Below are positions 11,888 to 23,950 of a stretch of DNA of 64,000 nucleotides, piece after piece (within the stretch, counting starts at the first letter, position 1; every line of letters starts with the position of its first letter). The notes beneath the pieces are model-generated. The model did no database searches and was not told the origin of the DNA. It saw only the letters and a program-made list of their open reading frames with translations. Where the stretch lies: contig NC_051084.1 of the NCBI RefSeq assembly GCF_004664715.2, positions 64,965,334-65,029,333 of the forward strand. The letters are read 5' to 3'. The stretch comes from Peromyscus leucopus (lineage: Eukaryota; Chordata; Mammalia; Rodentia; Cricetidae). Both the position numbers and the translations under genes were made by a program.

Positions 11888-12654
11888 GGGGGTTTCAAGT
11901 GCAGAGATCAGGCAGATACAAAGGGACAGGGTAATGAATGGGATGGAGATGCATGATGTGAAAGACACAAAGAAAAAATAAAAAGAAAATTTAAAATGCT
12001 TCATTGTAACATTTCTAAATCTATAAGGCCCAATAACCAGTCTAGAAATTAAATTGTCAATTTTAAGTTTTAATAATAAAATCAATCCCAGTGTTATTGA
12101 TAACCTAAAACTAGAATAATTTCTGGAAGAGCTCCATACTGTCCAACAGATAGATGTCTTATGTCCTTTCCTCCAATGTGGGGTAGTTAGCTACTCTTGT
12201 TGAAGGTGATCCAATTTTTGAAAGTCATACACAATTTCTAGACTAAAGTTTGAACATTTGTTCCATGGACACAGGTTTTTTTTTTTTAAATAGACATTTC
12301 TCTAGTGTGGATATGTTGTTACCTTAGTTCAAATGCAAATTAGGAGTGCTATACACCTGGTCTTGAGTTGCTCCTAATATATACAATTTTTATAGAACTG
12401 TACATTTTGAGAGTTAGTAATGTGAGTCTGAATGACTCAGATTTAAGTCAAGATTCGAGTGGTTGGAATATAACATGAACCAAGCAGAAGTGTTTAACTT
12501 ACTCATTTTTTTTACCCTCAAAATCGTCTCTGATTTAGTTCTCTTCCAAATACAGTGATTAGTATTCCTTCTACAGTTTATATCCAATAGTTAGATACAT
12601 AAAGCAGCAGAGTAGCAACGTTGACCTTATTTAGAATATTAGCTTTGCCTTTTC
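11888..12654. other. No gene recognised
   Basis: AT-rich, with a 9-T run near 12277. The minus-strand frame at 11882-12085 has no recognisable domain. Confidence 0.45.
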
Positions 12655-13520
12655 AATTAGTTATTTGAGAATTTCACACAACATATTTTTGATCGTATTT
12701 ACCCCCTCTATAAACCTCTCTCAGATCCACCTTTCTTCCCTAGCCAGCCAACTTGTGCTCTGTCTCTTTCTTCTTTTTAACTTGTCAAGTGATGTTTGTG
12801 CTGCACCTGGACTCTTAGGTATGTGACCTTCTGGTTGAGCATGGTCAATCTACTGAGGGGGCCAGGCAAACATCACATCAGGCCCCTAATAACTCAGTTA
12901 AGAACTCGGCCTTAGTACCTCTAAGTACTGGGCCTGGCTAATCCTTCCCCACCACAGGTAATAACCAAGTAAGGACAGAGTCTGGGACTTGTCCAGACTT
13001 GCCCTAGAATGGAAAACTGTAGCCCTAATCAACCCACCCCTGCTAGCCCTAATCAATTAGAAATGAACTAACATAACTGCCACTCCCTTAAGCCAATCAT
13101 AAGTAAAATGACCAAATGACCTCGTTGCCCTAGGACCTCCCCTTGGCTGTGCTTAAAAGGAGCCCATATGTCCCTTTTAAGGTTGTCACCATTTTGTATG
13201 GGTGAGTGACCCACATACATGTGATATAGTGAACGCTCTTATTGATTACATTGTGCTGGTGGTCTTTTGGGGGGACTTCTCTCACCTTCTCTACCAGAAA
13301 CCACATCCTTAAAAATCAGACTTTTTCTCCCCTCTCCTCTTTCTTTCTCTCAGCAGCTAACAATTGCTACTAGCTCCTTAGCTCGGTGTGGGGCTTCATG
13401 CCCACCTCCCTTCTCCATGCCAGATCTTTGTCTGGCTTCAACTTGTGCTGGTCTTGCATCTCAAGAGTTCACTTGTATACCTCCACTGTGTTACTGGGTT
13501 TTCCATTCTGTGTTTTTTAA
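12655..13520 (-). mobile_element. L1 3' UTR fragment, split by an LTR
   Basis: Plus-strand text 'ttgagaatttcacacaacat', 'gatcgtatttaccccctc' and 'ggttgagcatggtcaatctac' is the reverse complement of the Lx-type L1 3' end. It breaks at 12853 and resumes at 13291 with 'ctaccagaaaccacatcc', 'cagctaacaattgctactag' and 'ggcttcatgcccacctccc', the next part of the same 3' UTR. The LTR at 12854-13290 therefore landed inside an existing L1. Confidence 0.85.
12854..13290 (+). mobile_element. ERV1 LTR nested in L1
   Basis: Starts TGAGGGGGCC and is flanked by CTAC on both sides (12850-12853 and 13291-13294); removing it restores the L1 reading. The body has 'gcttaaaaggagccc', 'gctcttattgattac' and the U5 'gctggtggtcttttggggg'. 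The LTR at 50772-51212 has the same U5 and nearly the same length (437 versus 441 bp). The last bases do not end in CA, so the 3' edge has probably mutated. Confidence 0.8.
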
Positions 13521-13544
13521 AATCCTATTGTCTTTACAATTTAA

Positions 13545-14215
13545 AAATATTTTAAAAATTTTCATATAATACATTTTAGCCATATTCTTTCCCCTTCTCC
13601 CAGTTCTCCTCCCTCCCCATTCAACTTCATATTCTTTCTCTCTCTTAGAAAAAGCCAAACCAACACAAAAACAAACATAAACAAACAAAACAGGAAACAC
13701 ACAGAGAAAAACAAAAACAAAAAACCGCCCCCCCCCCCAAAAAAAACCCACCATACAAATGAAAACAAAAACCAAACAAACCCATCATGGTGTCTGTCTT
13801 GTGTTGGTCAACTACTCCTGAGCATGTAGCTGGCCTGAATTGTGATTGATATACCCCATGTCACTCCATTGATGAAAACTGACTTTCCCTTCCCCAGCAC
13901 CTACCAATTACAAACAGTTTCTTGGTTAGGGGTGGCATCTTATCTTTACTTCCCTTCTCTGTGCTGAGATTTTTGTCTGGCTTGAACCCAGGTAGGTCTT
14001 GTGGGTGATGCCAGTCTCTGTGAGCTCATATGTGCATTATACTTTTGTATCTGAGTGAAGATTTTTCTTTGAATTCATCCCAAGCCTCTGGCTCTTACAA
14101 CCTTTTTGCCTCTTCTTCTGCCTAGATCCTTGAGGTTTGAGAGGGTGTGTGTGATACAGACATCAGATTTAGAGCTGAATGCTCCAAACTCCTTCACTTT
14201 TTGCATTGAACATTA
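13545..14215 (-). mobile_element. L1 3' UTR fragment (second copy)
   Basis: Again begins with the L1 tail complement 'aattttcatataatac', then a pyrimidine block, an A-rich block with C-run (13727-13738), 'gagcatgtagctggcctg', 'tgaaaactgactttccc' and 'ggtttgagagggtgtgtg'. It lies directly after another L1 tail in the same orientation, so two independent L1 tails are stacked. Confidence 0.75.
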
Positions 14216-15759
14216 GTTTTCAAAAATGTAGAGAAAGCAAATGAGCGAAGCAGTTATCTGTGCGATTACTGGGTCATTACACAGCTTATATCTGTGCCAC
14301 TGTGACACCAAAATTGACATAAAGTGAGCATTTCAAATGCCTGTGGCACACTCCTCACCTACATGGTATTTAACATTTTGCCTTTAAACACTATGTGAAT
14401 ATAAGCTCAAAGCTAACATAAACAAATGAGAAAAAGAGAGCCGAGACTTCTACTTTCCCCTCCTGGCATATTGAGTTAGTTTGAGATCAGTCATCATTAT
14501 TCCTAGAGCCTATTAAAAATACATTCACTCTTGAGTATTCAAACTTTTGTTTTTACAGATGACATTGGGTCTCAACGCATTAGTGATTTCTGCAAATAGG
14601 CAAAGGACACTTTCACTTTTGTTCTGACAGAATTTGTCAGACAGCATTAATCTCCTGAGGAGAAAAGCCTGAAAAAAAATGGCAATGGATTCAAAGTAAA
14701 TTAGATAGGGTGAAGAAATCATTGAAAATTGAATGGTTTTTATGGCATGATAAAAGATTAATGTTTCCTATTTCATTTCTGGGAACACTTGGGGTCTATG
14801 CGTCTTTGGCTTTTCTCATACATTTTTGCATCAAAATTTCATGTTGAGCATTCATGGTAGGAACTGCTATTAGCCATTCATGACACAAAAGAAATTATAA
14901 CACAAAGAAGTTAAATAACATGCACCATACTGCACAAATAGGCAGCATCTGACATGGATCAGACATAGATGCATCTTCCCCAGTACTGATTAGTCTACTT
15001 GTATCAAAGTAGGATAACAGATAACACTCAAAGTAACCAAGACACTGAATAAATATGTCTTCAGCTATGGTAGAGTGTCAGCAAATGAGTGCATGTTCCT
15101 TTTTCTTTTTCTCTTCTAGGTAGGTCTTAAGAATGTTTTGAGTTTTTAGTAAAATCCAAAAGGAAGGTTTGAGAGCATTTTCAATGAGATGCTGGTACAA
15201 GAGGCACATTAGTAGAGTGATATTAAAAGACTCCCGAGTTTCATCATCTTCCCTGTTCTCCTCTGGAAACATGCCTGAAAGTTGCACCAAGTGATGAAGA
15301 ATTAGACAAGGTGTAGGCTTCTAGGATTCAGGATAGAGAAGAAAACCAAAGTTGGTTCTTCCCAATGTCAGTCTTAGTACAAATCTCCATGATGCTTCAT
15401 TTTACTTCTGCATTTGATCCTTCTTTACTTATCAGACATCTGAGTCCTGGATACACACTTTCATTCTTTAAGTTAGTTGGTTCTATACATGGACAGAAAT
15501 ATGACTTTTATTTCCAAGGCCTTTTTCACCCCTTACTTTGAGATAAAGAACGTATATATACATTATGTCTCATAAATCAAAGTTAGCATCCTTGTACTGT
15601 TCAGTGTGAAAAAGAATAGAAAACAACAATTCAGAACAGAATGTAAACCAGCACTTTATAATTTTTATTTATGGAAACACTATGTTGTTGCAATTGCAGT
15701 GTGTCTGCAGCCCCTGCTGAACACACTCAAAAATAAAGAATAAGCAAACACACACATAC
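14216..15759. other. No gene or recognised repeat
   Basis: Ordinary AT-rich DNA. The minus-strand frames at 14525-14722 and 15078-15290 show no domain. Confidence 0.5.
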
Positions 15760-15900
15760 ACACAGAGTGGGGGAGGAAGAGAAACAGGGAGAGGGAGATG
15801 AACAAGGATACAGAAGGGCAGTAGGGAGGGAGAGATCAATCAATAGATAGGTCAATAGTTTGATAGACATGAGAGAGAGAGAGAAAGAGAGAGAGAGATT
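15760..15900. repeat. GA-rich low-complexity tract
   Basis: GGGAGGGAGA and (GA)n runs ending in an imperfect GAGA array at about 15869-15898. Confidence 0.8.
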
Positions 15901-16389
15901 AGCTTATAAATTAATACATAGAACTATCAATAGTATACTATAGTGGAAAAACCTATACTGAGGCAAATGGACCCCTTAGTCTCCCACACCAATATTTTCT
16001 TGCAATCTTTATGACATGATGGTAATATCAAAATGATTTATACACAAGTAATGGCCTGGAGAGGAGGTAAAGGCTATTAGTCAGTCTGATTTTTAATCTA
16101 AGCTTTTGACTGTCTTTAGCTTGGTCATTAACTGTTTAAATGAAGCTGTTATTTTTCCCATACAGTTTGGCTAACCAAATGTTTACTGTAAAAATGAGGT
16201 AAGATGCAAGAACAATCAAAAGCAACTCACACATTTCTGGCTTATACCGTTGTATGCCAGATGGTTTTTACTTAATGCAGGAAGGCTGGTGTTGGTAAAG
16301 GATACTGAGCTCTCAGTTGGCCATGTTGAACTATCAGACATTCAAGAAAAGAGTCAAGTAAGAAGCATGATAAATATGATGTGTAGATC
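15901..16389. other. No gene or recognised repeat
   Basis: Unassigned sequence up to the young B1. Confidence 0.5.
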
Positions 16390-16404
16390 AAGATCTGTTT
16401 CAGA

Positions 16405-16572
16405 GCCGGGCGTTGGTGGCGCACGCCTTTAATCCCAGCACTTGGGAGGCAGAGGCAGGCGGATCTCTGTGAGTTCGAGGCCAGCCTGGGCTACCAAGTG
16501 AGCTCCAGGAAAGGCACAAAGCTACACAGAGAAACCCTGTCTCGAAAAACCAAAAAAAAAAAAAAAAAAAAA
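16405..16572 (+). mobile_element. B1 SINE, young and full-length
   Basis: Complete B1 from 'gccgggcgttggtggcgcac' to 'ctgtctcgaaaaaccaaaa' with a tail of more than 20 A. It carries the cricetid right half 'gggctaccaagtgagctcc'. It is flanked by a perfect 15-bp duplication AAGATCTGTTTCAGA at 16390-16404 and 16573-16587, including an A-rich L1-endonuclease-type start. Intact CpGs and an unbroken tail point to a recent insertion. Confidence 0.95.
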
Positions 16573-16632
16573 AAGATCTGTTTCAGAAGTAGTAATATGG
16601 CACACAGATAGTATTTAAAGTAGGAAAAATAG

Positions 16633-16800
16633 AGGCTGGAGAGAAGGTTTAGCAGTTAAGGATTTTTCTCACTCCTCCAGAGGACCTGAGTTCTGTTCCT
16701 GACACCCATGTTTGGCAGCCCACCCTGGCCTGTGACTTCAGCTCAGAAGGATCCTAGATGCCCACCCACCTTTTGTGCATGCTCATGCTCTTTAACAGCC
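16633..16800 (+). mobile_element. B3-like SINE
   Basis: 'ggctggagagaaggtttagc', 'cagttaagg', 'ccagaggacctgagttctg' and 'gacacccatg' mark the tRNA-derived head; the body is diverged and the tail lost. Confidence 0.7.
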
Positions 16801-17182
16801 AACGTGCTTTCAGGACACTCTAGGAGATGGTGTTGTGGGGATCAGGTACTCTTCTTGGAGACTAGACATTTTCTGTTATAGATGACAGCAGGGAGCTGCT
16901 ACAGTGAACTCTACTGGTTTCACAGTGCAACTTGTCTTCAAGAAATGTTGGGGGGGGGTTGGAGGGCTGGAGTTGAAAAATGGGTTTCACATATGACCCT
17001 GTTTCATTGTATACATGTAGGAAAGTTTTCAAGAATAAGGAAAAATAATTTTTAAAAAGAATGGAAAAATAGCAAAGTCACAGTTTATTTTTCACTTTTT
17101 ACTAAGCACATCTGAGTTATGACTGTTTTATCCAATGAGAAGATACTCACCTAATTTTACTTTTGCTCCTGTTACCCCTGAT

Positions 17183-17310
17183 TTTTTTTTTCTTTTGAGA
17201 CAGCATTTCCCTATGTTGATCAAGAAGGCCTTGCATAGGCTCATGGAGTGCTCCTGTCTCAGCTTCCAGAGCAGCAGGAATGACAGATGAACACTGTTGT
17301 GCCCAGCTGT
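17183..17310 (-). mobile_element. Old B1-type SINE
   Basis: T-run then 'cttttgagacagcatttcc', 'ctcctgtctcagcttccag' and 'cactgttgtgcccagctg'; heavily diverged reverse complement of B1. Confidence 0.65.
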
Positions 17311-17334
17311 TTCTGGATCCTAATGGCTCCCTCA

Positions 17335-17641
17335 TGGGAGGGCCTGAGAAGGCACCAGACACCTGGAGTCAGTTGAAGTCAAACATCAGACTTGTTTATT
17401 CAGTAATGGGGAAGGCCTTATATACCCTCTTCCCAGCACCCAAGCTGTGTCCCAATTTGTTGGCATTTCATGGTTGTCCTTTAATGGCTGGGCATGGTCA
17501 GGAATTCTGACAGTGCCTGTTGCTAGGCCCTTAGGCAATTCCAGGTTGGCTTATAAGGAAGTACATTATGTGCATGCCTTGGCAACTGGTTTGAGCCAAT
17601 TTCCTCGACCCTATGGGCCTGTCCTACTACATCCACTCCCA
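17335..17641 (-). mobile_element. Solo LTR, class uncertain
   Basis: On the minus strand it begins TGGGAG and ends CTCCCA, with a TATA box ('gtatataagg', complement of 17415-17424) about 20 bases before the poly-A signal 'gaataaac'. The 307-bp size and TG..CA ends fit an LTR; the flanking hexamers do not match, so the edges are provisional. Confidence 0.5.
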
Positions 17642-17698
17642 TTTCTGAGTTATTAAGGTTAATTGTTCATCATCTAACTTCCTATGAAAATGCAGGTT

Positions 17699-17704
17699 TT
17701 CTTT

Positions 17705-17767
<63 letters not shown>

Positions 17768-17812
17768 CTTCTTTCTTTTTTCTTCCTTTCCTTCTTTCCT
17801 TCCTTCCTTCCT

Positions 17813-17887
<75 letters not shown>
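17699..17887. repeat. (TTTC)n microsatellite, about 190 bp
   Basis: TTTC units interrupted near 17766-17815 by TTCC variants. It joins directly to the T-rich tail side of the minus-strand L1 at 17890, so it most likely grew from that L1's poly-A tail. Its translations give long Lys/Glu or Phe/Leu/Ser frames that are artefacts. Confidence 0.95.
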
Positions 17888-17888
<1 letters not shown>

Positions 17889-17889
17889 A

Positions 17890-19070
17890 TTTTTTTTAAA
17901 CATCCCAACCAAAGTTTCCCCTTCCTTCTTTCTTTCCAGTTCCTCCCTCCTACCCCATTCCCTATCCACTCCTCCTCCACTATTTCTCTTCAGATACAGG
18001 AGGGCTTTCTATAGATATCAGCCAGCCATGGTTTATCAAGCTGCAGTGAGATTAGGCTCCTCCTCTTCTATTAAGGCTGGATGAGGCAATCTAGTAAGAA
18101 GAATGGGTCTCAAAAGCAGGCAACAGAATCAGAGACAGTGCCTGCTCTCACTGTTAGGAGTCTTAAAAAAAATAACAAGCTATACAACTGTCACATATAT
18201 ATAGAGGGCTCAGGTCAGTGCCATGCAGACTCCCTGGTTGTCAGTTCGGTTTCTGTGAGCCCCTATGAGCCCAGGTAAGTGGTGCCCTTGACACCACTGG
18301 GTCCTACAATCCTTCCTTGCTCTCTTCCTCAGGATTCTCCAAGCCCTGCCTAATGTTTCCCTGTGGGTCTCTGCATCTATTTCCATCTGTTGCTGGGTCT
18401 CTCTGATAACAGTTGGGCTAGGCAACAATCTGTAAGTCTAGCAGAATATCAATAGGAATTATTTCATTGAATTTTTTTTTCATTCATGCTTGGTTCTGTC
18501 ATAGGTCTCTGGGGTATCCTGCCTGTGGATCTTGGCCCTCAGGTGTGAGCTTCCTCATAGGGTATGGGCTTCTTGCTGGGCAGGTCATTAGTTGGTCACT
18601 CCTATAATTTCTTTGCTATCTTTACCCCAGCACATCTTGTAGGCAGGACAAATTGTATGTCAAAGGGTTTGGGTTTGTGGCTGGGTTGGTGTCTCAGTCC
18701 CTCTGCTAGAATATTATGAACAATCCATGTGAGTCTATTAAATGGGTAACAGAATTTATTAAGATATAAATTGAGGAAATATACTCATGATTACAGAACA
18801 AAGTAGACAGAGGAAGTCATCCTCTGATGTGACTGGGAGCAAATCCACCTCACAGGAAGGAGCAGGGAGAAGAGTGTGTGACCCTTCTCCAACTGCTTAT
18901 AAGAGGTCAGGTACCATGGCAGGAAGCACTGCCTCCTTTGGGCTATATAGCCAAATAGGCAGAGCAAATACCACTACACGGGAAGTCTTGCCAGGTTACA
19001 GAAGATGGCCAGTTAAGGCTCGATATCCACTATTGCTAGGAGTCTTAGCTAAGGTTTCTTTATTGGAGTA
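17890..19070 (-). mobile_element. L1 3' UTR, long fragment with nested insertion
   Basis: Plus strand shows 'ttccagttcctccctcctac', 'gatatcagccagccatgg', 'atcaagctgcagtgagatta', 'ggctggatgaggcaatc', 'gactccctggttgtcag', 'ccatctgttgctgggtctc' and 'ggcaggacaaattgtatg', a well-known old rodent L1 3' region in reverse. It is interrupted at about 18709-18980 and resumes with 'gtcttgccaggttacagaag' and 'ctaggagtcttagctaagg'. Confidence 0.85.
18709..18980 (-). mobile_element. Putative LTR nested in L1
   Basis: About 270 bases that break the L1 at 17890-19070. On the minus strand it has a 'ggctatatagccc' TATA-like palindrome, 'cttataagc', and a poly-A signal in 'cttaataaattctg', which suggests an LTR. 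No clean duplication or TG..CA ends could be fixed. It might instead be another retroposon. Confidence 0.4.
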
Positions 19071-21899
19071 AAGAAAAACAATTATAAATGGAACTACATC
19101 TGGGCTGTCTCCCTCCTGTCTTCCAGTTTCTAGGTTGAGCCTCTGCTTATAGGGAATAGAGAGGCCTCTAAAGCATCTCCTCTATGTGAAATACACATTT
19201 TATTGCATTGGGTATACATTGGATTCCTCATGGCTCACAACCCTATTCTCAATCTCTCTGTTTTAATTAGTTCTCTTCCCCACATATTCTTCTCTATTGT
19301 GCTTTGCTTAGACAAGTAGCACCATATCCTTTTTAAAAGGAATAACAGAAGAAACAAATTACAATCAATGAATAAGGAAAACAGTCATGGGATCCATTTT
19401 TTTTTTTCTGAGTGATTCCACATAAATCCATGGTTTTACTTTCTCCGCAGATGCTGCTTATTACTTGGCTGTGCTGGGCTTTCAGCTCCTTAGACCCTTG
19501 AAAACACGCCCCCTGTTTGAGGGAATTTCCCAGGTTACTCATCTATGCTTCCCTCCCTCCCCGCAGGCCTGTGCCAGAAACACTTCTTAGCAGCTACAAG
19601 GCTTTGGTTGAGATCTGAGTGTCAACCAACAGATGCCTCGGAGTTCATTCCTGCTGAATTGGCTTCAGAAACATTTAGCTCTCTGAGGCAGTTACACTGA
19701 TCCTGTGAGCTTCCAGTTCCCAGCACAAGCGTACCAGCTAGAGCAACTGTGCTGAAACTGGAGCAGTTATTTCTCCATTGAGGTCAGCTGTGTAATTTGG
19801 GGGACCTTCCTAGCTACGTAGCCTCTCTGCCTCATTCTTAGATCCCACAGAACACTCACCTTACCTTAAAGGTTTGATGCCCTCATTCCTTGGGGGCTGT
19901 TTACTATACATAAGTCTATAATAAATTCCCACTACAAACTCTGAACTAAGTACTGAGGCAGACACTGAGTGGGGAATGAACCTATTACCCTTCAGCAATT
20001 ATTTGTATAAAGATCATGCTTCTGTGGGGAGAAGATTTTCAACGGTTTACAAACTACAACTAAAAGAATTGATTTGACACTAAATTAAGAACAATAAAAT
20101 CTGTTCTCCACAGCCCTTAGCAATGACCTTGTAAAACAGAGGCTCATAAGGTAAATGGTTCCAAGCTTAATCATTCTTTGTTTAATAACGTGAATTAATT
20201 TCCCTCAAAGGCGGCAATTACACTTATATGATAATTTCAATGTCTGATCTAAAGTTTTTTTTTTTTCCAAAAAAATGTAAAGTATTTCTCAAGTATAATG
20301 CTAAGAACACTGCAGGTGCTATAATATATGGGAACAAGATCATTGTGTTTCAAAAACCTGAAATAATTTTAGCAGTATTGGGGGAAACAACACCCTCAGA
20401 GAACAGGCAGCATATGCATTTGCAAAATTAAGTGCAGAAGGAATGATGTCACACAGAAAATTGAAAAGTCATTCCAAGGACAGTTTATATAATTGAGCAC
20501 AATATCAGAAGAGACATTTCTAAAACCTGTAGGAGGTAATATGGTATAGGACCCCAGTTCCTTCAAAAGTAAAACTTTAATTATGCACAGAAGTTTATGG
20601 ATCACCATTTCTCAATGGGAGTGGCCATAAAGTACCAGGTTTGGTACTGATTCTAAGAGCAATTGTCCTTATTTTTATTTTTACTCATAGTCAATCTGGA
20701 AGGAAAATGGACTGTCACATGTTTACAATAAAATACCAACTTTGGTGCAAACATGTGGTAAAAGAAATAAAATGTGAAAGACTACAGCGCCCCTCAAGAG
20801 TCTAGAAATCCAGCCGATGTGATTTTCCCCTGTATTAGATGTCCTCTGTTTTCACAAGCATGACTTGATGGATTGGACCTTCCATGTGCTGAAAAAGCTT
20901 AAACCAGTGGCTTATGAAATAGCTGTGAATCCAGAACAACCTGGGGGAATTAAGATGGGAAAATGCTGCTAACACAATTTCTCAACAGGGGGAAAAACAG
21001 AGTTATGTCATTACTTGAGTGAGGAACAGGAGATTTCCATAGATTTGAAAGTACTGTCATTTCAGCTTTAAATGCAGAGCATCTGAGTTAGAAGGACCAG
21101 CAACCCTAAGTATAATGTACACAACTATGTGAGTCCACTGAGGAGAAACAGAAAGCAGACAGAAACAATGTGAAACTTTAATCTTCCAGGGGGAATTGGC
21201 ATAATAAAGTCTGAGTTTGAAACATTTTTCTGAGATCAATTGCTGATCCATAGATAATTAGATATCCAGGCAAATGTCAACTTATCAGTTTTAGGCTTAA
21301 AAAACCGGGGCTAAGAATTGGAGAACAAGGAAGAAATCCAAAGGTCTACCTGTTACAGTATATAGACAAAACGGACAACAATGGTCTACACTAAAGCAGC
21401 AGCAAGAAGCTAGAAGAAATCTCAAAAGGTTGTTAAGTTGCTACCACCATATGCAGATGGAATTTGGAATTTAAGTTCATACAAGTTAATTATGGTAAAA
21501 CGAAAAGAATTTTTATTCTGAGACTTTATTATATTTGTTGTAGTTTTTAATCCAACCAAAAGTTGTAGACATATGAGTAAACAGAAAACAGTGATCAATG
21601 CCTCAAAATAAAACAGTGGCTATACACCAACATGGATTTGACTACAATACTGCAGTTGTTTAAGTCAACTGCATGAATGTGTTTAAGGCTTGCAAATATA
21701 GGTTAAGAAATCTCAGCAAATAATTAAAACTATCATTATGAACTCAAAAGGAATTGTAGAAATATAAGGAAGAGTGAGTACTGAACCAAAGTCTACTGAA
21801 TAAGCACAAATCTAGATAGACTAGATTGGAGTTAGCTAAAGAAAGAGTTGGCGAATTTGAAGACTGGTCAAAAAGAAGTTACGAAGACTGAAATTTGAT
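19071..21899. other. No gene recognised
   Basis: Nearly 3 kb of ordinary sequence. The open frames at 20228-20431, 20396-20608 and 21057-21251 lack any domain. Parts from about 21400 on may be the 5' extension of the ancient L1-like DNA that follows. Confidence 0.45.
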
Positions 21900-22300
21900 A
21901 AAAGAATTGAAAACAAAGACAACATGAGAGAGTAACAGCAACTGAACTGGAGTTTCTGAAAGAGGCTATAGAAAACAAAGAGATATTTTAAGAAATAAAA
22001 TCATTCTGAAATTTCCTGAGATTTATCAAATTGAAGATCCAAGAATCTCAAGAAAACCTGAGCAGAAAACCACACGCAAACAATAGTAAAGACCAAAGAT
22101 AAAAAGAAAAGTTTAGTTGCCAAGAAAATGACATCTAAAAGAGAACAAAGTTTTATATGGTCATAAATTTCTTACCAGAGAAGATCAACTTCACATGCTA
22201 AAAGATTCTAGTAGTCTCTGAATTCATATTGTATTGAGCAGTAATTCTGAAGTAAAGGTGAAATAAAAACACTTTCAGATAAAGATGTTCATAGTAAGAC
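21900..22300 (+). mobile_element. Ancient L1 (L1M/HAL1-like) fragment
   Basis: 'tcaaattgaagatccaagaa', 'ctcaagaaaacctgagcag', 'accaaagataaaaagaaaag' and 'ggtgaaataaaaacactttc' followed by 'agataaag' resemble mammalian-wide L1M/HAL1 coding-region text. Strongly diverged, frames broken. Confidence 0.5.
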
Positions 22301-22394
22301 ATGACAAGAAAGTTTTCAAAGATGGTGTGGAAGGTTCCACATGGTTAGTAGATGCTATAGGAAAGTGGACTACCAGAGATTTCTTTTAAAATAT

Positions 22395-22560
22395 CAGTTA
22401 TTTTCTGACAGTTTCATACATGTATATAATATATTTTGACTATATATATCTACACTACATACTCTTACCCCCTCCTCCTACCACTGAACATTTTTTTCCC
22501 AACAAATTTATCTCCTACTTCCATGTATTGCTTTTCTGTTTTTGATTAGGTTTTTGTGAA
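22395..22560 (-). mobile_element. L1 3' end fragment
   Basis: 'cagtttcatacatgtatat', 'aatatattttgac' and 'ccccctcctcctaccac' are the reverse complement of the Lx-type L1 3' terminus. Confidence 0.6.
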
Positions 22561-22689
22561 CGACTGTGGGTAGGGGCACTGTTTATCTGAGCATAGGTTT
22601 AAATGAATTTATAATGATAGGTATGAATTACTCTTTATGGCATGAGATGCCATACTAATCAACAAGCTGTTTGTTAATTATCTCTTGCC

Positions 22690-23085
22690 TTATTTTCCAT
22701 TGTTCTGATAAAACACCATGACCATAAATGTACTGGGGAGGAAGGGGTTTGTTTATTTCCTCTTATCATATGGTCCATCATCCAGGGAAGTCAGACCAAA
22801 AACTCAAGGCAGGAACCTGGAGGCAGGAGCTGATGTAGAGATGATTCTTATTCTTATTGGTTTCTACATGACTTGTTCAGCCTCTCTTTTTATAGCATCC
22901 AAAATAACTAGCCCCGGGGTGGCACCTCCTGCAGTGAGCTCCCCCACCACCACATCAATAATAAATCAAGAAAATACAGAATCTGGTCCCCAGGCCATAC
23001 TGGTAGAGGAATATTCTCATTTCGGGTTTTGTCTTCCAAAATGACTCAGGCTTGTGCCAAGTTGACAGGCAAACTAAGTAGCATA
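22690..23085 (-). mobile_element. ERVL/MaLR-type LTR
   Basis: 'gttctgataaaacaccatga', 'catcatccagggaagtcag', 'aaggcaggaacctggaggc', 'agctgatgtagag', 'tagccccggggtggcacc' and 'cttgtgccaagttgacaggc' are the reverse complement of a common rodent LTR-like repeat. Related pieces occur at 59966-60075 and 61320-61920. Subfamily not certain. Confidence 0.65.
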
Positions 23086-23539
23086 CCTCCATAGCATTCA
23101 CTCCCATTGCTGCAGTGTTGGACACCTCTTGCTTATCAGGTTGGCATTGTATTCTTTCAGGGGGATATCACTATTTTGAGCAAACATTTTACCATCACTT
23201 TATGATGGTTATCTATTATGGAGTAAGTTTCATTTTTGAAGCAGGGCAATCATACAAAGCCTTAGAAACTCTGTCAGGTGGATTGAGGACCAACATGGTT
23301 AGCAATATTCTCCAGCAGTAAAATCTTCAAGTGTCTATTGAAGACTTCACACTTACCTTTTCCCATCTTCAGAAATTCCTTGGTTCAAACTGGTCTAGAC
23401 CAGGGAGACTGGGTAGCCAGTTGAGAGGTAAATATTATACTACCAAACTCAGGACAAAAATGACATAAGCCTACCCGGCTATACATTCCTTTAAAATCCA
23501 AGCCTTGACTCTACCCAATAACATTGCTATGTAATTTTT
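23086..23539. other. No gene recognised
   Basis: Unassigned; two short plus-strand frames without domains. Confidence 0.5.
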
Positions 23540-23950
23540 TTTTCATTTAAACTTTTATGAGAATTTCATACATGAGTACTGTATTTACATCATTTCCACC
23601 CTTCCTCTCCTCTTTCAACTCCTGTGTATCCTACATTCCTTCTCAAATTCATAACCTCTTATTATTTATTATTGTTTTAAACACAACCTGACGAGTGTAT
23701 TTAGGGTTGCTCCTTTGTATATATGACTGGGAATGTAACCTATCAGGGGAGCTCATAAGGGAGAAGACTTATTTTCCTCTTTTGTAGCAGTTGTGGATTG
23801 AATGTAGCTCTTCATCTTGTGATGAAGCACTGTGAAATTTCCCCCATTGGCATGTGGACTGGTGTTATCCTGAGGCAGGTCTTGTTTGGGTAGCCATATT
23901 GTAGAGATTTCATGGTCATGTCTAGATAAGTTTAAAGGTCGTAATAAGAG
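23540..23950 (-). mobile_element. L1 3' UTR fragment
   Basis: 'gagaatttcatacatgagta', 'ctgtatttacatcatttcca', 'ctcaaattcataacctc', 'taacctatcaggggagctc', 'gtgaaatttcccccattgg' and 'aggcaggtcttgtttggg' give the old rodent L1 3' UTR in reverse. Confidence 0.8.

Noticed and set aside
17627..17980. Long Lys/Glu/Arg frame on the minus strand and matching Phe/Leu/Ser frame on the plus strand
   Set aside because: Direct translation of the TTTC microsatellite.
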